A stretch of DNA of 6,642 nt from Clostridia bacterium (GCA_017648805.1 JAGCIC010000094.1:1-6642), one strand, 5' to 3'; shown: positions 1-5,828, counted from the first letter of the stretch. Translations and numbers: made by a program. Notes: a model not told the origin generated them from the letters alone.

Positions 1-28
1 ACATCACCGTGTGATGGAGAGGAGCTGC

Positions 29-70
29 GAGCTGTTAGCTTTTAGTTATTAGAAGCGCCTGCGGCGCAGG
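29..70 (+). repeat. Heptamer/hairpin repeat, copy A (degenerate)
   Basis: TTAG recurs at 35, 42 and 49, exactly 7 bases apart. The first unit is a perfect TTAGCTT and the next two have decayed outside the TTAG core. A small GC hairpin, GCGCC-TGC-GGCGC (55-67), follows directly. Copies B and D have the same order of parts, so the unit appears to be heptamer array plus GC hairpin. Even in this decayed copy the TTAG spacing is kept, so stop codons remain in all three frames of both strands. Confidence 0.75.
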
Positions 71-79
71 GGGGGAACG

Positions 80-130
80 AACTGTTAGCTTTTAGCTTTT
101 AGCTGTGAGATGCGCCTGCGGCGCTGTGGG
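80..130 (+). repeat. Heptamer/hairpin repeat, copy B
   Basis: Three perfect TTAGCTN units run from 85 to 105, with seventh bases T, T and G. They are followed by TGAGAT and the hairpin GCGCC-TGC-GGCGC at 112-124, then CTGTGGG. It is the same composite unit as copies A and D and in the same orientation. The base just before the hairpin differs from D (TGAGAT against TGAGAA), so the copies have diverged slightly. Confidence 0.85.
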
Positions 131-134
131 ATAC

Positions 135-170
135 GGATTGCCACGCAGTCTTCGACTGCTCGCAATGACG
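135..170. repeat. Palindromic intergenic repeat of the CATTGCGAG / GGCAATCC type
   Basis: An imperfect hairpin runs from ATTGC (137-141) to GCAAT (162-166), with a second stem 145-150 / 154-159 around a TTC loop and a small asymmetric bulge (142-144 against 160-161). Read on the minus strand the ends are CGTCATTGCGAG and CGTGGCAATCC. From memory, repeats with these ends are scattered between genes in many unrelated bacteria. I have no search to confirm membership. It follows copy B by only a few bases. Confidence 0.6.
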
Positions 171-218
171 CCTTAATGGCAGCTGCGTCAGCGGAGCATA
201 TTGTCAAGCGTCAGCGCA

Positions 219-239
219 GACGACCATCGACCAACGACC
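219..239 (+). repeat. Short NNCGACC heptamer array (three units)
   Basis: Three consecutive 7-base units end in CGACC: GACGACC, ATCGACC and AACGACC. The period equals that of the TTAGCTN arrays, but the sequence is unrelated. With only three units, chance cannot be excluded. Confidence 0.4.
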
Positions 240-267
240 CCGGACGCGGCGGCATCTGCAAACGAAC

Positions 268-325
268 GCTCGCAGCTCTGACAGCCCACCGGGCTGTCAT
301 TCACTATTGCTCGCGCTCTGACAGC
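268..325 (+). repeat. Imperfect 17-18 base direct repeat enclosing a 9-bp hairpin
   Basis: GCTCGCAGCTCTGACAGC at 268-285 recurs as GCTCGCGCTCTGACAGC at 309-325, with one base deleted. A perfect inverted repeat overlaps the first copy: TGACAGCCC (279-287), loop ACC, GGGCTGTCA (291-299). The second copy runs straight into the inverted heptamer array C. On the minus strand the hairpin is not followed by a T-run, so it is not a standard terminator, although it could still protect the 3' end of the sulfatase mRNA. Confidence 0.7.
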
Positions 326-349
326 TAACAGCTAATAGCTAAAAGCTAA
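311..349 (-). repeat. Heptamer repeat, copy C (inverted), overlaps the sulfatase stop
   Basis: Read on the minus strand, four perfect TTAGCTN units run from 349 to 322, with seventh bases T, A, G and G, followed by TCAGAGCGCG. That tail resembles the TGAGAAGCGC tail of copy D, but the GCGCC-TGC-GGCGC hairpin is missing here. Orientation is opposite to copies A, B and D. The TAG stop of the sulfatase (348-346) lies inside the first unit. Over 28 bases it matches copy D (1815-1842) at 26 positions by direct comparison. Confidence 0.85.
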
Positions 350-1800
350 TACCCTTCCTTCGCGGTGCGGGGGATGTCGCCGCAGACGCGGCCGGGGGAA
401 CCGGGGCGGCGGAACTGGCCGGAACCGTTCACGCCCACGCTCCTCGCGTCGAAGTCAAAGCTGCGGTTGGCCTCGAAAAAAGACTCAAGTCGGTTTTTGA
501 GCTCCCGTGCGGCGGCGCCGGCCTCCGTGCCGTACAGGTTTTTGGTCTCGTCCGGGTCGTTTTCCATGTCGTACAGCTCGTGGGGGCCGTCCGGATAGCG
601 GTGGACGTACTTCCACCTGCCCCGGCGGATCATGCGCACCGGGCCGTACTCGTCGAATATGACCACCTCTTCCCGGCGGGAACGGCTGCCCGACAGCGTG
701 GGCAGGAAGCTGGCGCCCGGAAGCTCCGCGGGCACATCGGCGCCCACCAGTTCGCACAGCGTGGGGTACAGGTCCAGGGCGCTCACCATGTCCGCCACCC
801 TGCGCCCGGGCCGCCTGACCAGCGGGGGGAAGCGCAGCAGGAAGGGCACTTTGACCGACTGGTCGTACATGTTCATGGGGTAGGTGCCGTTGCCCTTGCC
901 CCACACGCCGTGGTGGCCCATGCTCATGCCGTTGTCGGAGGTGAATATGACCAGCGTCTCGTCCAGTATCCCCTTTTCGCGCAGCTTGTCCAGGATCATG
1001 CCCACGCCCTCGTCCATGGCGGACACGGCGGCAAAGTATCCCCGCAGGTTTTCCCTTCGGGCGGGAGTGCCGTACACGGGGCCGGTGGTCATGTCCGGGT
1101 GGTCGGGCACGTCGGGGATGCCGTCGAAGGCGCAGTTATCGTAAAAGTCCATCCACTTTTTGGGATGCTGCCCGGCGTCCCAGGGGCTGTGGGGCGCGGT
1201 GTAGTGCACGCTCAGGTAGAACGGTTTGTCTCCTCCCGCCAGGGCGTCTATGTCCCGGCACGCCCTTTGGGTGATCAGGTCGGTGACGTACTGCCCGTGC
1301 AGCACCCGTATGCCGCCGTTCTCCGCCACGTCGGGGTGGTAGTAAAAGCAGCCGCCCTTGCCCAGGGCGTACCAGTCCGTAAAGCCCTTCTGGGGAGTGA
1401 CGCTGTCCCCCAGGTGCCACTTGCCCGCCAGCGCGCAGACGTAGCCGTGTTCGGCCAGCATGTCCGTGTATCCGCGCACGCCATCCAGGTAGGCGACGGG
1501 CTCGGTCTCGTCCGCGTAGCCGCCGTAGGGGTTCTCCCGCCCCTGAAGGGCGAACTTTTCCGCGTCCACGTTCCCGCTGCGCAGCCAGTCCAATACGCCG
1601 TGGCGGCAGGGCATGAGGCCCGTGAGCAGCGAGGCTCTCGCGGGGGAGCACACGGGGGAGGCGCAGTAGAAGTTTTCGTACATGAGGCCTTCCCGGGCGA
1701 GCAGGTCCAGGTTCGGGGTGACCAGCTCCCGGGTGCCCGCGCAGTGCATCGCCCAGGGGCCCTGGTCGTCGGAAAGGATGAACACGATGTTGGGTGTCAT
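346..1800 (-). CDS. Cytoplasmic formylglycine-type (S1 family) sulfatase
   Basis: This 484-residue protein should hydrolyse a sulfate ester; the substrate cannot be read from sequence. It opens with the sulfatase metal-site strand NIVFILSDDQG (Asp11, Asp12). The active-site motif C-S-P-A-R (51-55) has Cys, so an anaerobic-type radical SAM or other maturase must convert Cys51 to formylglycine; none is in the window. Other family residues are in place: Lys127 and His129 (GKWHLG), His204, Asp289-Asn290 (TSDNG) and Lys302. Length is normal for the family. There is no signal peptide or membrane segment, so it probably acts in the cytoplasm, as described for clostridial sulfatases. The start follows GGAGG. 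The gene sits 170 bases after a transporter operon that ends in a terminator. Inverted heptamer repeats bracket it, and its TAG stop lies within one of them. Confidence 0.92.
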   Translation of the reverse strand: MTPNIVFILSDDQGPWAMHCAGTRELVTPNLDLLAREGLMYENFYCASPVCSPARASLLTGLMPCRHGVLDWLRSGNVDAEKFALQGRENPYGGYADETEPVAYLDGVRGYTDMLAEHGYVCALAGKWHLGDSVTPQKGFTDWYALGKGGCFYYHPDVAENGGIRVLHGQYVTDLITQRACRDIDALAGGDKPFYLSVHYTAPHSPWDAGQHPKKWMDFYDNCAFDGIPDVPDHPDMTTGPVYGTPARRENLRGYFAAVSAMDEGVGMILDKLREKGILDETLVIFTSDNGMSMGHHGVWGKGNGTYPMNMYDQSVKVPFLLRFPPLVRRPGRRVADMVSALDLYPTLCELVGADVPAELPGASFLPTLSGSRSRREEVVIFDEYGPVRMIRRGRWKYVHRYPDGPHELYDMENDPDETKNLYGTEAGAAARELKNRLESFFEANRSFDFDARSVGVNGSGQFRRPGSPGRVCGDIPRTAKEGY

Positions 1801-1804
1801 GGAG

Positions 1805-1809
1805 CCTCC
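1805..1809 (-). promoter_or_regulatory. Ribosome binding site of the sulfatase
   Basis: On the minus strand GGAGG is followed by CTCC and then the ATG. The 4-base spacing is short but workable, and it supports 1800 as the start. Heptamer array D begins only 5 bases further upstream. Confidence 0.7.
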
Positions 1810-1814
1810 GCGGT

Positions 1815-1880
1815 TTAGCTGTTAGCTATTAGCTGTTAGCTTTTAGCTGTGAGAAGCGCCTGCGGCGCTGGGAGACGATG
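1815..1880 (+). repeat. Heptamer/hairpin repeat, copy D
   Basis: Five perfect TTAGCTN units (1815-1849) have seventh bases G, A, G, T and G. They are followed by TGAGAA and the hairpin GCGCC-TGC-GGCGC (1856-1868), as in copies A and B. It sits in the leader of the sulfatase, where the message would carry the complementary AGCTAA form. It is the longest and best kept array of the four. Confidence 0.88.
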
Positions 1881-1908
1881 GGGAGACGGGGGACGGGGAT
1901 GAGGTGGG
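1870..1908 (+). other. Purine-rich stretch with a G-quadruplex motif on the plus strand
   Basis: Four G-runs (1880-1883, 1888-1892, 1895-1898, 1906-1908) are separated by loops of 4, 2 and 7 bases, which fits the simple G3+N1-7 quadruplex pattern. Part of it reads as 7-base units, GGGAGAC, GGGGGAC and GGGGATG (1881-1901). It lies between the importer terminator and the sulfatase. The G-rich strand is the template strand for the minus-strand genes, so the RNA would be C-rich here. Folding is inferred from pattern only. Confidence 0.45.
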
Positions 1909-1924
1909 AGAACGCGCCGCTTAC

Positions 1925-1957
1925 GAAATAAAACAGCGGGGGAAAACATTCCCCCGC
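1925..1957 (-). terminator. Rho-independent terminator after the importer operon
   Basis: On the minus strand a perfect 7-bp stem, GCGGGGG / CCCCCGC (1957-1951 with 1942-1936), has an 8-base loop and is followed by TGTTTTATTTCG. It starts 13 bases after the TAG stop of the second permease. It should end most importer transcripts before the sulfatase. The opposite strand lacks a T-run after the stem, so it works in one direction. Confidence 0.85.
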
Positions 1958-1970
1958 CGAAAAATGCGGT

Positions 1971-3128
1971 CTAACCCTTTATGCCGCCGCGGGCGACGCC
2001 GCGCACGATCTGCTTCCTGGCGAAAAGGAACAGGAACAGCATGGGCAGCACGACCATCGTGGCGCCCGCCATGATCAGCTCGTAATGTATGCCGACCTCG
2101 GTGGTGAAGGTTATGAGCGCCCAGGGCAGGGTCCTGACTTCGTCCCTGGCGATGACCAGCTTGGGCCACATGAAGCTGTTCCAGCTGGCCATGGCGTTGA
2201 GCAGCAGTATGGTGACCAGGGAAGGCGAAGCGATGGGCACCATGACCTTCCACAGGTACTGCCAGTTGCTGGAGCCGTCCACCTGGGAAGAATAGTACAG
2301 GCTGTCGGGCACGCTCATGAAGAAGTTGCGGAGTATGTAGGTGTAGAATATGCTGCTGGTGAACGGCAGTATAAGGCTGGCCAGCGTGTCGCGCATGCCC
2401 AGGCGGGTGATGGTCTGGTAGTTGGTGATGACCAGCAGCTCGAAGGGCACCATCATCATGGACAAAAGCAGCGTGAACAGCAGGTCGCGCCCCGGGAACT
2501 TGAGCCGGGAGAAGGCGAAGGCCGCGAGGATGGTGGTGAACATCACCACGCCCACGGAGCACACGCACACGAATATGGAGTTAAAGAAGTACGTGGCGAA
2601 GGGGGCGGTGTTCCAGGCGGTCACGTAGTTGTCGAAGTTCGTCCAGGAGTCCGGACCCATGGACGGTGGGAAGCGGTTCATATCGGCGGCCGTCTTGAAA
2701 GACGAGGCGATCATCCAGTAGAACGGGAACACCAACACCAGCGCGCAGATGACCAGAAGCAGGTAGCGGGTCTTTTTGAGCAGCACCACGCACGCCACGA
2801 ACAGCACTATCGCTATGCAGCACAGCACCAGCCGGGTGATGAACGCGCCGTACTGGCCCGCGCTGTCGTGAGAGGCCACCTCCATCAGGCTCTGGTACTC
2901 GCTGGTGGTCTCTATGAGCTTCCATTCGGCGACCTTGTCGGTCACGCTGTCCAGCTGTTTCATGGACCGGAAGAGGGTGAGGTCCTCGCCGTGCACCTTG
3001 CTGGCCTTCTGGAAGGCGGCGCCGTCGGACACTGCCTGCATGCCGAAGGGCCACAGTATGATTACGGCGGCGAAGCACACGAGCATGACGCATATGAGCG
3101 TGATCTGTTTTGCGCTTAAATTCTTCAT
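1971..3128 (-). CDS. Carbohydrate ABC importer permease, MalG/UgpE-like, with N-terminal extracytoplasmic insert
   Basis: This 385-residue inner-membrane permease is the second half of the translocation channel. The core (about 121-385) has six likely membrane segments and the coupling loop VPDSLYYSSQVDGSS (273-287), in the place of the EAA motif that docks on the ATPase. The usual E-A-A is Y279-S-S, while D284-G285 are kept. Before the core there is an extra segment (about 11-30), a polar stretch facing outside (about 31-97) and a second extra segment (about 98-117), which makes it about 100 residues longer than ordinary MalG-type proteins. I chose the ATG at 3128 because AAAGGAGG stands 8 bases before it. 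The in-frame ATG at 3161 lacks such a site and would overlap the upstream gene. It is the last gene of the operon, 17 bases after the other permease. Confidence 0.92.
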   Translation of the reverse strand: MKNLSAKQITLICVMLVCFAAVIILWPFGMQAVSDGAAFQKASKVHGEDLTLFRSMKQLDSVTDKVAEWKLIETTSEYQSLMEVASHDSAGQYGAFITRLVLCCIAIVLFVACVVLLKKTRYLLLVICALVLVFPFYWMIASSFKTAADMNRFPPSMGPDSWTNFDNYVTAWNTAPFATYFFNSIFVCVCSVGVVMFTTILAAFAFSRLKFPGRDLLFTLLLSMMMVPFELLVITNYQTITRLGMRDTLASLILPFTSSIFYTYILRNFFMSVPDSLYYSSQVDGSSNWQYLWKVMVPIASPSLVTILLLNAMASWNSFMWPKLVIARDEVRTLPWALITFTTEVGIHYELIMAGATMVVLPMLFLFLFARKQIVRGVARGGIKG

Positions 3129-3136
3129 CCGTGTCG

Positions 3137-3144
3137 CCTCCTTT
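3137..3144 (-). promoter_or_regulatory. Ribosome binding site that decides the start of the second permease
   Basis: AAAGGAGG on the minus strand lies 8 bases before the ATG at 3128. It overlaps the end region of the 33-base N-terminal extension that would result from the ATG at 3161. This argues for the shorter 385-residue form. Confidence 0.85.
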
Positions 3145-3145
3145 C

Positions 3146-4729
3146 TCACTGGTATACCCATTTGCGCTGGATAAACTTCTGGAGCATGGTGAAGGCGAAG
3201 ATTATCACGAACAGCACCATGGCCGCGGCGGCGGCGATACCCAGCGAGTGCATACCGTCAAAGTTGGAGGTTATGTTGTTGTATATGTACCAGGCCACGG
3301 TCTCCATCTGGTAGTCCTCCGGCTTGCCGTTCCACAGCACGAACACGTCGGTGTAGACCTTGAAGGCGGAGATGGAGTTGATTATGAGCACCAGGCCGAT
3401 GGTGGGGGAAAGCAGGGGCACGGTGATCTTGAAGAAGATGCGGGCGGGGCCGCTGCCGTCCACCTTGGCCACGGTGTACAGGTGCTCGTCTATGTTCTGA
3501 AGGCCGCTCAGAAGCAGTATGATGGTGAAGGGCAGGCTGTTCCATATGCCGAATATGATCAGCACCGCCATGGGGATCGTGTGGTTGGTGGCGCCCGTCT
3601 GCAGCCAGTTGATGTTCTCCGGCGCGCCGAACAGGCGGGTGAAGAAGGTGATGAACGCGTTGATGAGGCCGCTGTTCTGGTTGAACATCCACCTCCACAC
3701 CAGGCCGACGGCGGTAGCCGTGGTGACCATGGGCATGAAGTAGGCGGTCTGGAACAGGGCGTTCAGTTTGCTCTTCTGGTTTAACAGGTGCGCGATCACG
3801 ATGGCTATCGCGGCGGTGATGGGCACGGTGAACAGCACGAACAGGGCGGTGTTCCTGATGGACCTTAGGAACTGGTCGGACCCCCTGCCGCTCAGTATGA
3901 ACCTGTAGTTCGCCAGGCCGAAGCCGGTGGCGGTGCCCATGTTGTTGCCGGTCAGGTGATAGCCCTCCTGAAAGCTCATCACCAGCACGCGGATCATGGG
4001 GTAGAGGGTGAATATGCCCACGCCGATCAGGAAGGGCATCAGGTAGTCGAAGGGCTCTATGGCCTGACCGACCCTGGCGCGCCCGTCGGTGTCCTTGGTG
4101 AGCCACAGCACCAGCAGCAGCAGCGCGAAGGCGAGGCAGATGCCGCCGCCTATCAGCAGCGCGCGCCCGTAGTAGATGAGTATGTAGCCGTCGGTGTTGG
4201 TCACGCTCATGGTGGCCCTGACGGTTTTGGTGGTGATGTTGGAGGACGCGGCGTCCGCTTTGGCGATCAGGTCCTGCGTGAGGGCGGGCAGCGCCTCGGT
4301 GGCCGCCTTTTCGATCTCGGACGCGGCCGCCTCGTCTCCCGACGCGGTCAGGCGCTCTTTGGCGCGCTCAACATAGCTCGATACAGCGTGGTACAGGATC
4401 TCTTCCTCGCTTACGCCCGCGGCGGCTTCCGCGTCGATAAGCTCGTTCACGGCCTTGCGCCGGTTGGAGATGACCTGGTTGTTGATCAGGGAGGCGTTCT
4501 TGGTGTGGGAGAGCATGATCTCCTTTACCAGCCCCTCGACGCCCGCGGTCTTGTCCTTGAACACGTTGGTGCGCGCCGTGATGTAGTAATCTTCTTTATA
4601 ATCGCTGAGTTTGGCGGCGCCCGCGCAGCCCAGAGCGATCAACAGCGCGCCCAGCAGCGCGAAGATCACGATGTGCGCCAGCAGGCGTCCGCTGCCCCGG
4701 CGGAAGCGGCGTTTTTTAGTCTGAGACAT
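3146..4729 (-). CDS. Carbohydrate ABC importer permease, MalF/UgpA-like, with large N-terminal extracytoplasmic domain
   Basis: This 527-residue permease pairs with the downstream MalG-like protein. After a basic N-terminus (KKRRFRRGSGR) comes a membrane segment at about 17-38. A polar, mostly helix-prone domain of about 145 residues follows (39-184, inferred to lie outside the membrane), then a second segment (about 185-210). The core has six segments between about 228 and 520. The coupling loop (417-427) reads LYTVAKVDGSG where family members usually have LYEAAKIDGAG, so the EAA glutamate is Thr419 while D424-G425 and G427 remain. Typical MalF-type permeases of Gram-positives have roughly 300 residues, so the N-terminal part is an addition. 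MalF of E. coli also has a periplasmic domain that meets its binding protein, but at a different place. The start follows a perfect GGAGGTGA 5 bases upstream, 16 bases after the ATPase stop. Confidence 0.93.
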   Translation of the reverse strand: MSQTKKRRFRRGSGRLLAHIVIFALLGALLIALGCAGAAKLSDYKEDYYITARTNVFKDKTAGVEGLVKEIMLSHTKNASLINNQVISNRRKAVNELIDAEAAAGVSEEEILYHAVSSYVERAKERLTASGDEAAASEIEKAATEALPALTQDLIAKADAASSNITTKTVRATMSVTNTDGYILIYYGRALLIGGGICLAFALLLLVLWLTKDTDGRARVGQAIEPFDYLMPFLIGVGIFTLYPMIRVLVMSFQEGYHLTGNNMGTATGFGLANYRFILSGRGSDQFLRSIRNTALFVLFTVPITAAIAIVIAHLLNQKSKLNALFQTAYFMPMVTTATAVGLVWRWMFNQNSGLINAFITFFTRLFGAPENINWLQTGATNHTIPMAVLIIFGIWNSLPFTIILLLSGLQNIDEHLYTVAKVDGSGPARIFFKITVPLLSPTIGLVLIINSISAFKVYTDVFVLWNGKPEDYQMETVAWYIYNNITSNFDGMHSLGIAAAAAMVLFVIIFAFTMLQKFIQRKWVYQ

Positions 4730-4734
4730 CTATC

Positions 4735-4742
4735 TCACCTCC
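4735..4742 (-). promoter_or_regulatory. Ribosome binding site of the first permease
   Basis: GGAGGTGA on the minus strand is a full match to the Shine-Dalgarno complement, 5 bases before the ATG at 4729. It lies in the 16-base gap after the ATPase stop, which supports translation from one shared message. Confidence 0.88.
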
Positions 4743-4745
4743 GCT

Positions 4746-5822
4746 TCAGTCGTTCGCGGGATTGAGGCGCTCGCCCGTTCCCTTGTCGAACAGGAACACG
4801 CCCCGCTTCTTGAGGCTGAGCTTCACTTGGGCGCCCTCCTCCAGGCCCACTTCGGCGGGGATGTAGGCGCGGAAGGACGTGCTGCCCAGGGTGAACATTG
4901 CCATCTCGTCCTTGCCCAGCTTGTAAACGCTCTTTACCAGGCAGGGCAGGGTCTCGGGGCTGGCTTCGTCGATATAGAAGCTTTCGCTGCGCACGGCGAG
5001 GTTGACTTCGCCGTCGAATTTGATGTCGGCAAAGCGCTTGAGCGCGATCTTGTCGTTTGTGCCGTCCGGAGTGAACACGCCGTTTTTGAACGTGCCCGGG
5101 ATGTTGTTTATGGGCGGATTGCCCAGGAAGTCGGCCACGAACTGGTTGGCGGGCTCGTCGTACAGGCGCTGGGGGGCGTCGTACTGCTGCTTTACGCCCA
5201 GCTTCATCAGCACGATGTGGTCGGAGATGGACATGGCCTCCTCCTGGTCGTGGGTGACGAAGATGGTGGTGACTTTGGTCTCCTGCTGGATGCGGCGGAT
5301 CTCCTCGCGCATCTCAAGGCGCAGGCGGGCGTCCAGGTTGGAGAGCGGCTCGTCAAGCAGCAGCAGGCGGGGGTTCTTGACCAGGGCTCTGGCGATGGCG
5401 ACCCTCTGCTGCTGGCCGCCGGAGAGCTGCTTGGGCTTTCTGTCCAGCATGGTGTCCACGTGCACGAGCTTGGCCATCTCTATGGCTCTGGCGACGCGCT
5501 CTTCCTTGGGCACTTTCTGGATCTCCAGGGGGAAGCAGATGTTCTTGAGCACGCTCATGTGGGGATACAGGGCGTAGTTCTGGAACACCAGGCCGATGCC
5601 TCTCTCCTCCGGAGGAAGATTGGTCACGTCGTCGTCGTCAAACCAGATACGGCCGCCGGACACGGGCAGTATGCCCGCCAACATGTTGAGGATGGTGCTC
5701 TTGCCGCAGCCGGAAGGGCCCAGCAGCGAGATCAGTTCGCCGTCCTCCAGGGTAACGTTGAAATGGTCTACCGCGTTGAGTGTGCCGAACGTTTTGGTCA
5801 GGTCCTCGAATCTGACTTTCAT
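4746..5822 (-). CDS. Sugar ABC importer ATPase, MalK/UgpC/MsmK type
   Basis: This 358-residue ATPase powers the importer from the cytoplasmic side as a dimer. All nucleotide-binding motifs are visible: Walker A GPSGCGKST (35-43), Q-loop Gln81, signature LSGGQQQ (133-139), Walker B LLLLDEP with D157-E158, D-loop SNLDAR (161-166) and switch His191. Residues from about 235 to 358 form the C-terminal regulatory (TOBE/MOP-like) domain typical of MalK-type proteins, and the length is normal. Right after Walker A the sequence is STILNMLAG, so Asn46 stands where MalK has Arg47, the residue that pairs with the EAA glutamates of the permeases; those glutamates are missing here too. The start has GGAGGAG 6 bases upstream. 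I give no gene symbol because MalK, UgpC and MsmK cannot be told apart from this sequence alone. Confidence 0.95.
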   Translation of the reverse strand: MKVRFEDLTKTFGTLNAVDHFNVTLEDGELISLLGPSGCGKSTILNMLAGILPVSGGRIWFDDDDVTNLPPEERGIGLVFQNYALYPHMSVLKNICFPLEIQKVPKEERVARAIEMAKLVHVDTMLDRKPKQLSGGQQQRVAIARALVKNPRLLLLDEPLSNLDARLRLEMREEIRRIQQETKVTTIFVTHDQEEAMSISDHIVLMKLGVKQQYDAPQRLYDEPANQFVADFLGNPPINNIPGTFKNGVFTPDGTNDKIALKRFADIKFDGEVNLAVRSESFYIDEASPETLPCLVKSVYKLGKDEMAMFTLGSTSFRAYIPAEVGLEEGAQVKLSLKKRGVFLFDKGTGERLNPAND

Positions 5823-5828
5823 AAAAAT

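Larger units (their letters stand above)
1..345. other. Gene-free intergenic region made of short repeats
   Basis: I see no believable gene in these 345 bases. The one open frame of note on the plus strand (110-328) runs straight through repeats and has no ribosome binding site. The region holds two forward heptamer-plus-hairpin repeats (29-70 and 80-130), a dispersed-type palindrome (135-170), a 9-base direct repeat GCGTCAGCG (185-193 and 208-216), a short array of NNCGACC heptamers (219-239), an imperfect 17-18 base direct repeat (268-285 and 309-325), a perfect 9-bp hairpin (279-299) and an inverted heptamer array (322-349). It lies downstream of the sulfatase gene. No hairpin here is followed by a T-run on the minus strand, so I cannot name a terminator for that gene. 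Confidence 0.8.

Noticed and set aside
2..16. Small hairpin CATCAC-CGT-GTGATG at the window edge
   Set aside because: Only six base pairs, no T-run visible, and its context is cut off by the window end.
110..328. Plus-strand open frame of 72 codons in the intergenic region
   Set aside because: It begins inside a heptamer/hairpin repeat, has no ribosome binding site, is low-complexity and Arg-rich, and runs across several repeats and hairpins.
322..349. CRISPR array formed by the heptamer repeats
   Set aside because: The units are contiguous 7-mers without spacers, far shorter than CRISPR repeats, and no cas gene is present.
580..1818. Long plus-strand open frame of 412 codons opposite the sulfatase
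   Set aside because: It is a mirror of the well-supported sulfatase, rich in His, Val, Gly and Ala as expected from GC-rich antisense reading, without domains or a ribosome binding site.
2085..3119. Plus-strand open frame of 344 codons opposite the second permease
   Set aside because: Antisense shadow of a clear permease gene; its composition is dominated by His, Gly, Glu and Gln and shows no membrane or domain pattern.
3129..3161. Longer start for the second permease at the ATG of 3161
   Set aside because: No Shine-Dalgarno sequence precedes it and it would overlap the upstream permease by 16 bases, while the ATG at 3128 has AAAGGAGG at 8 bases.
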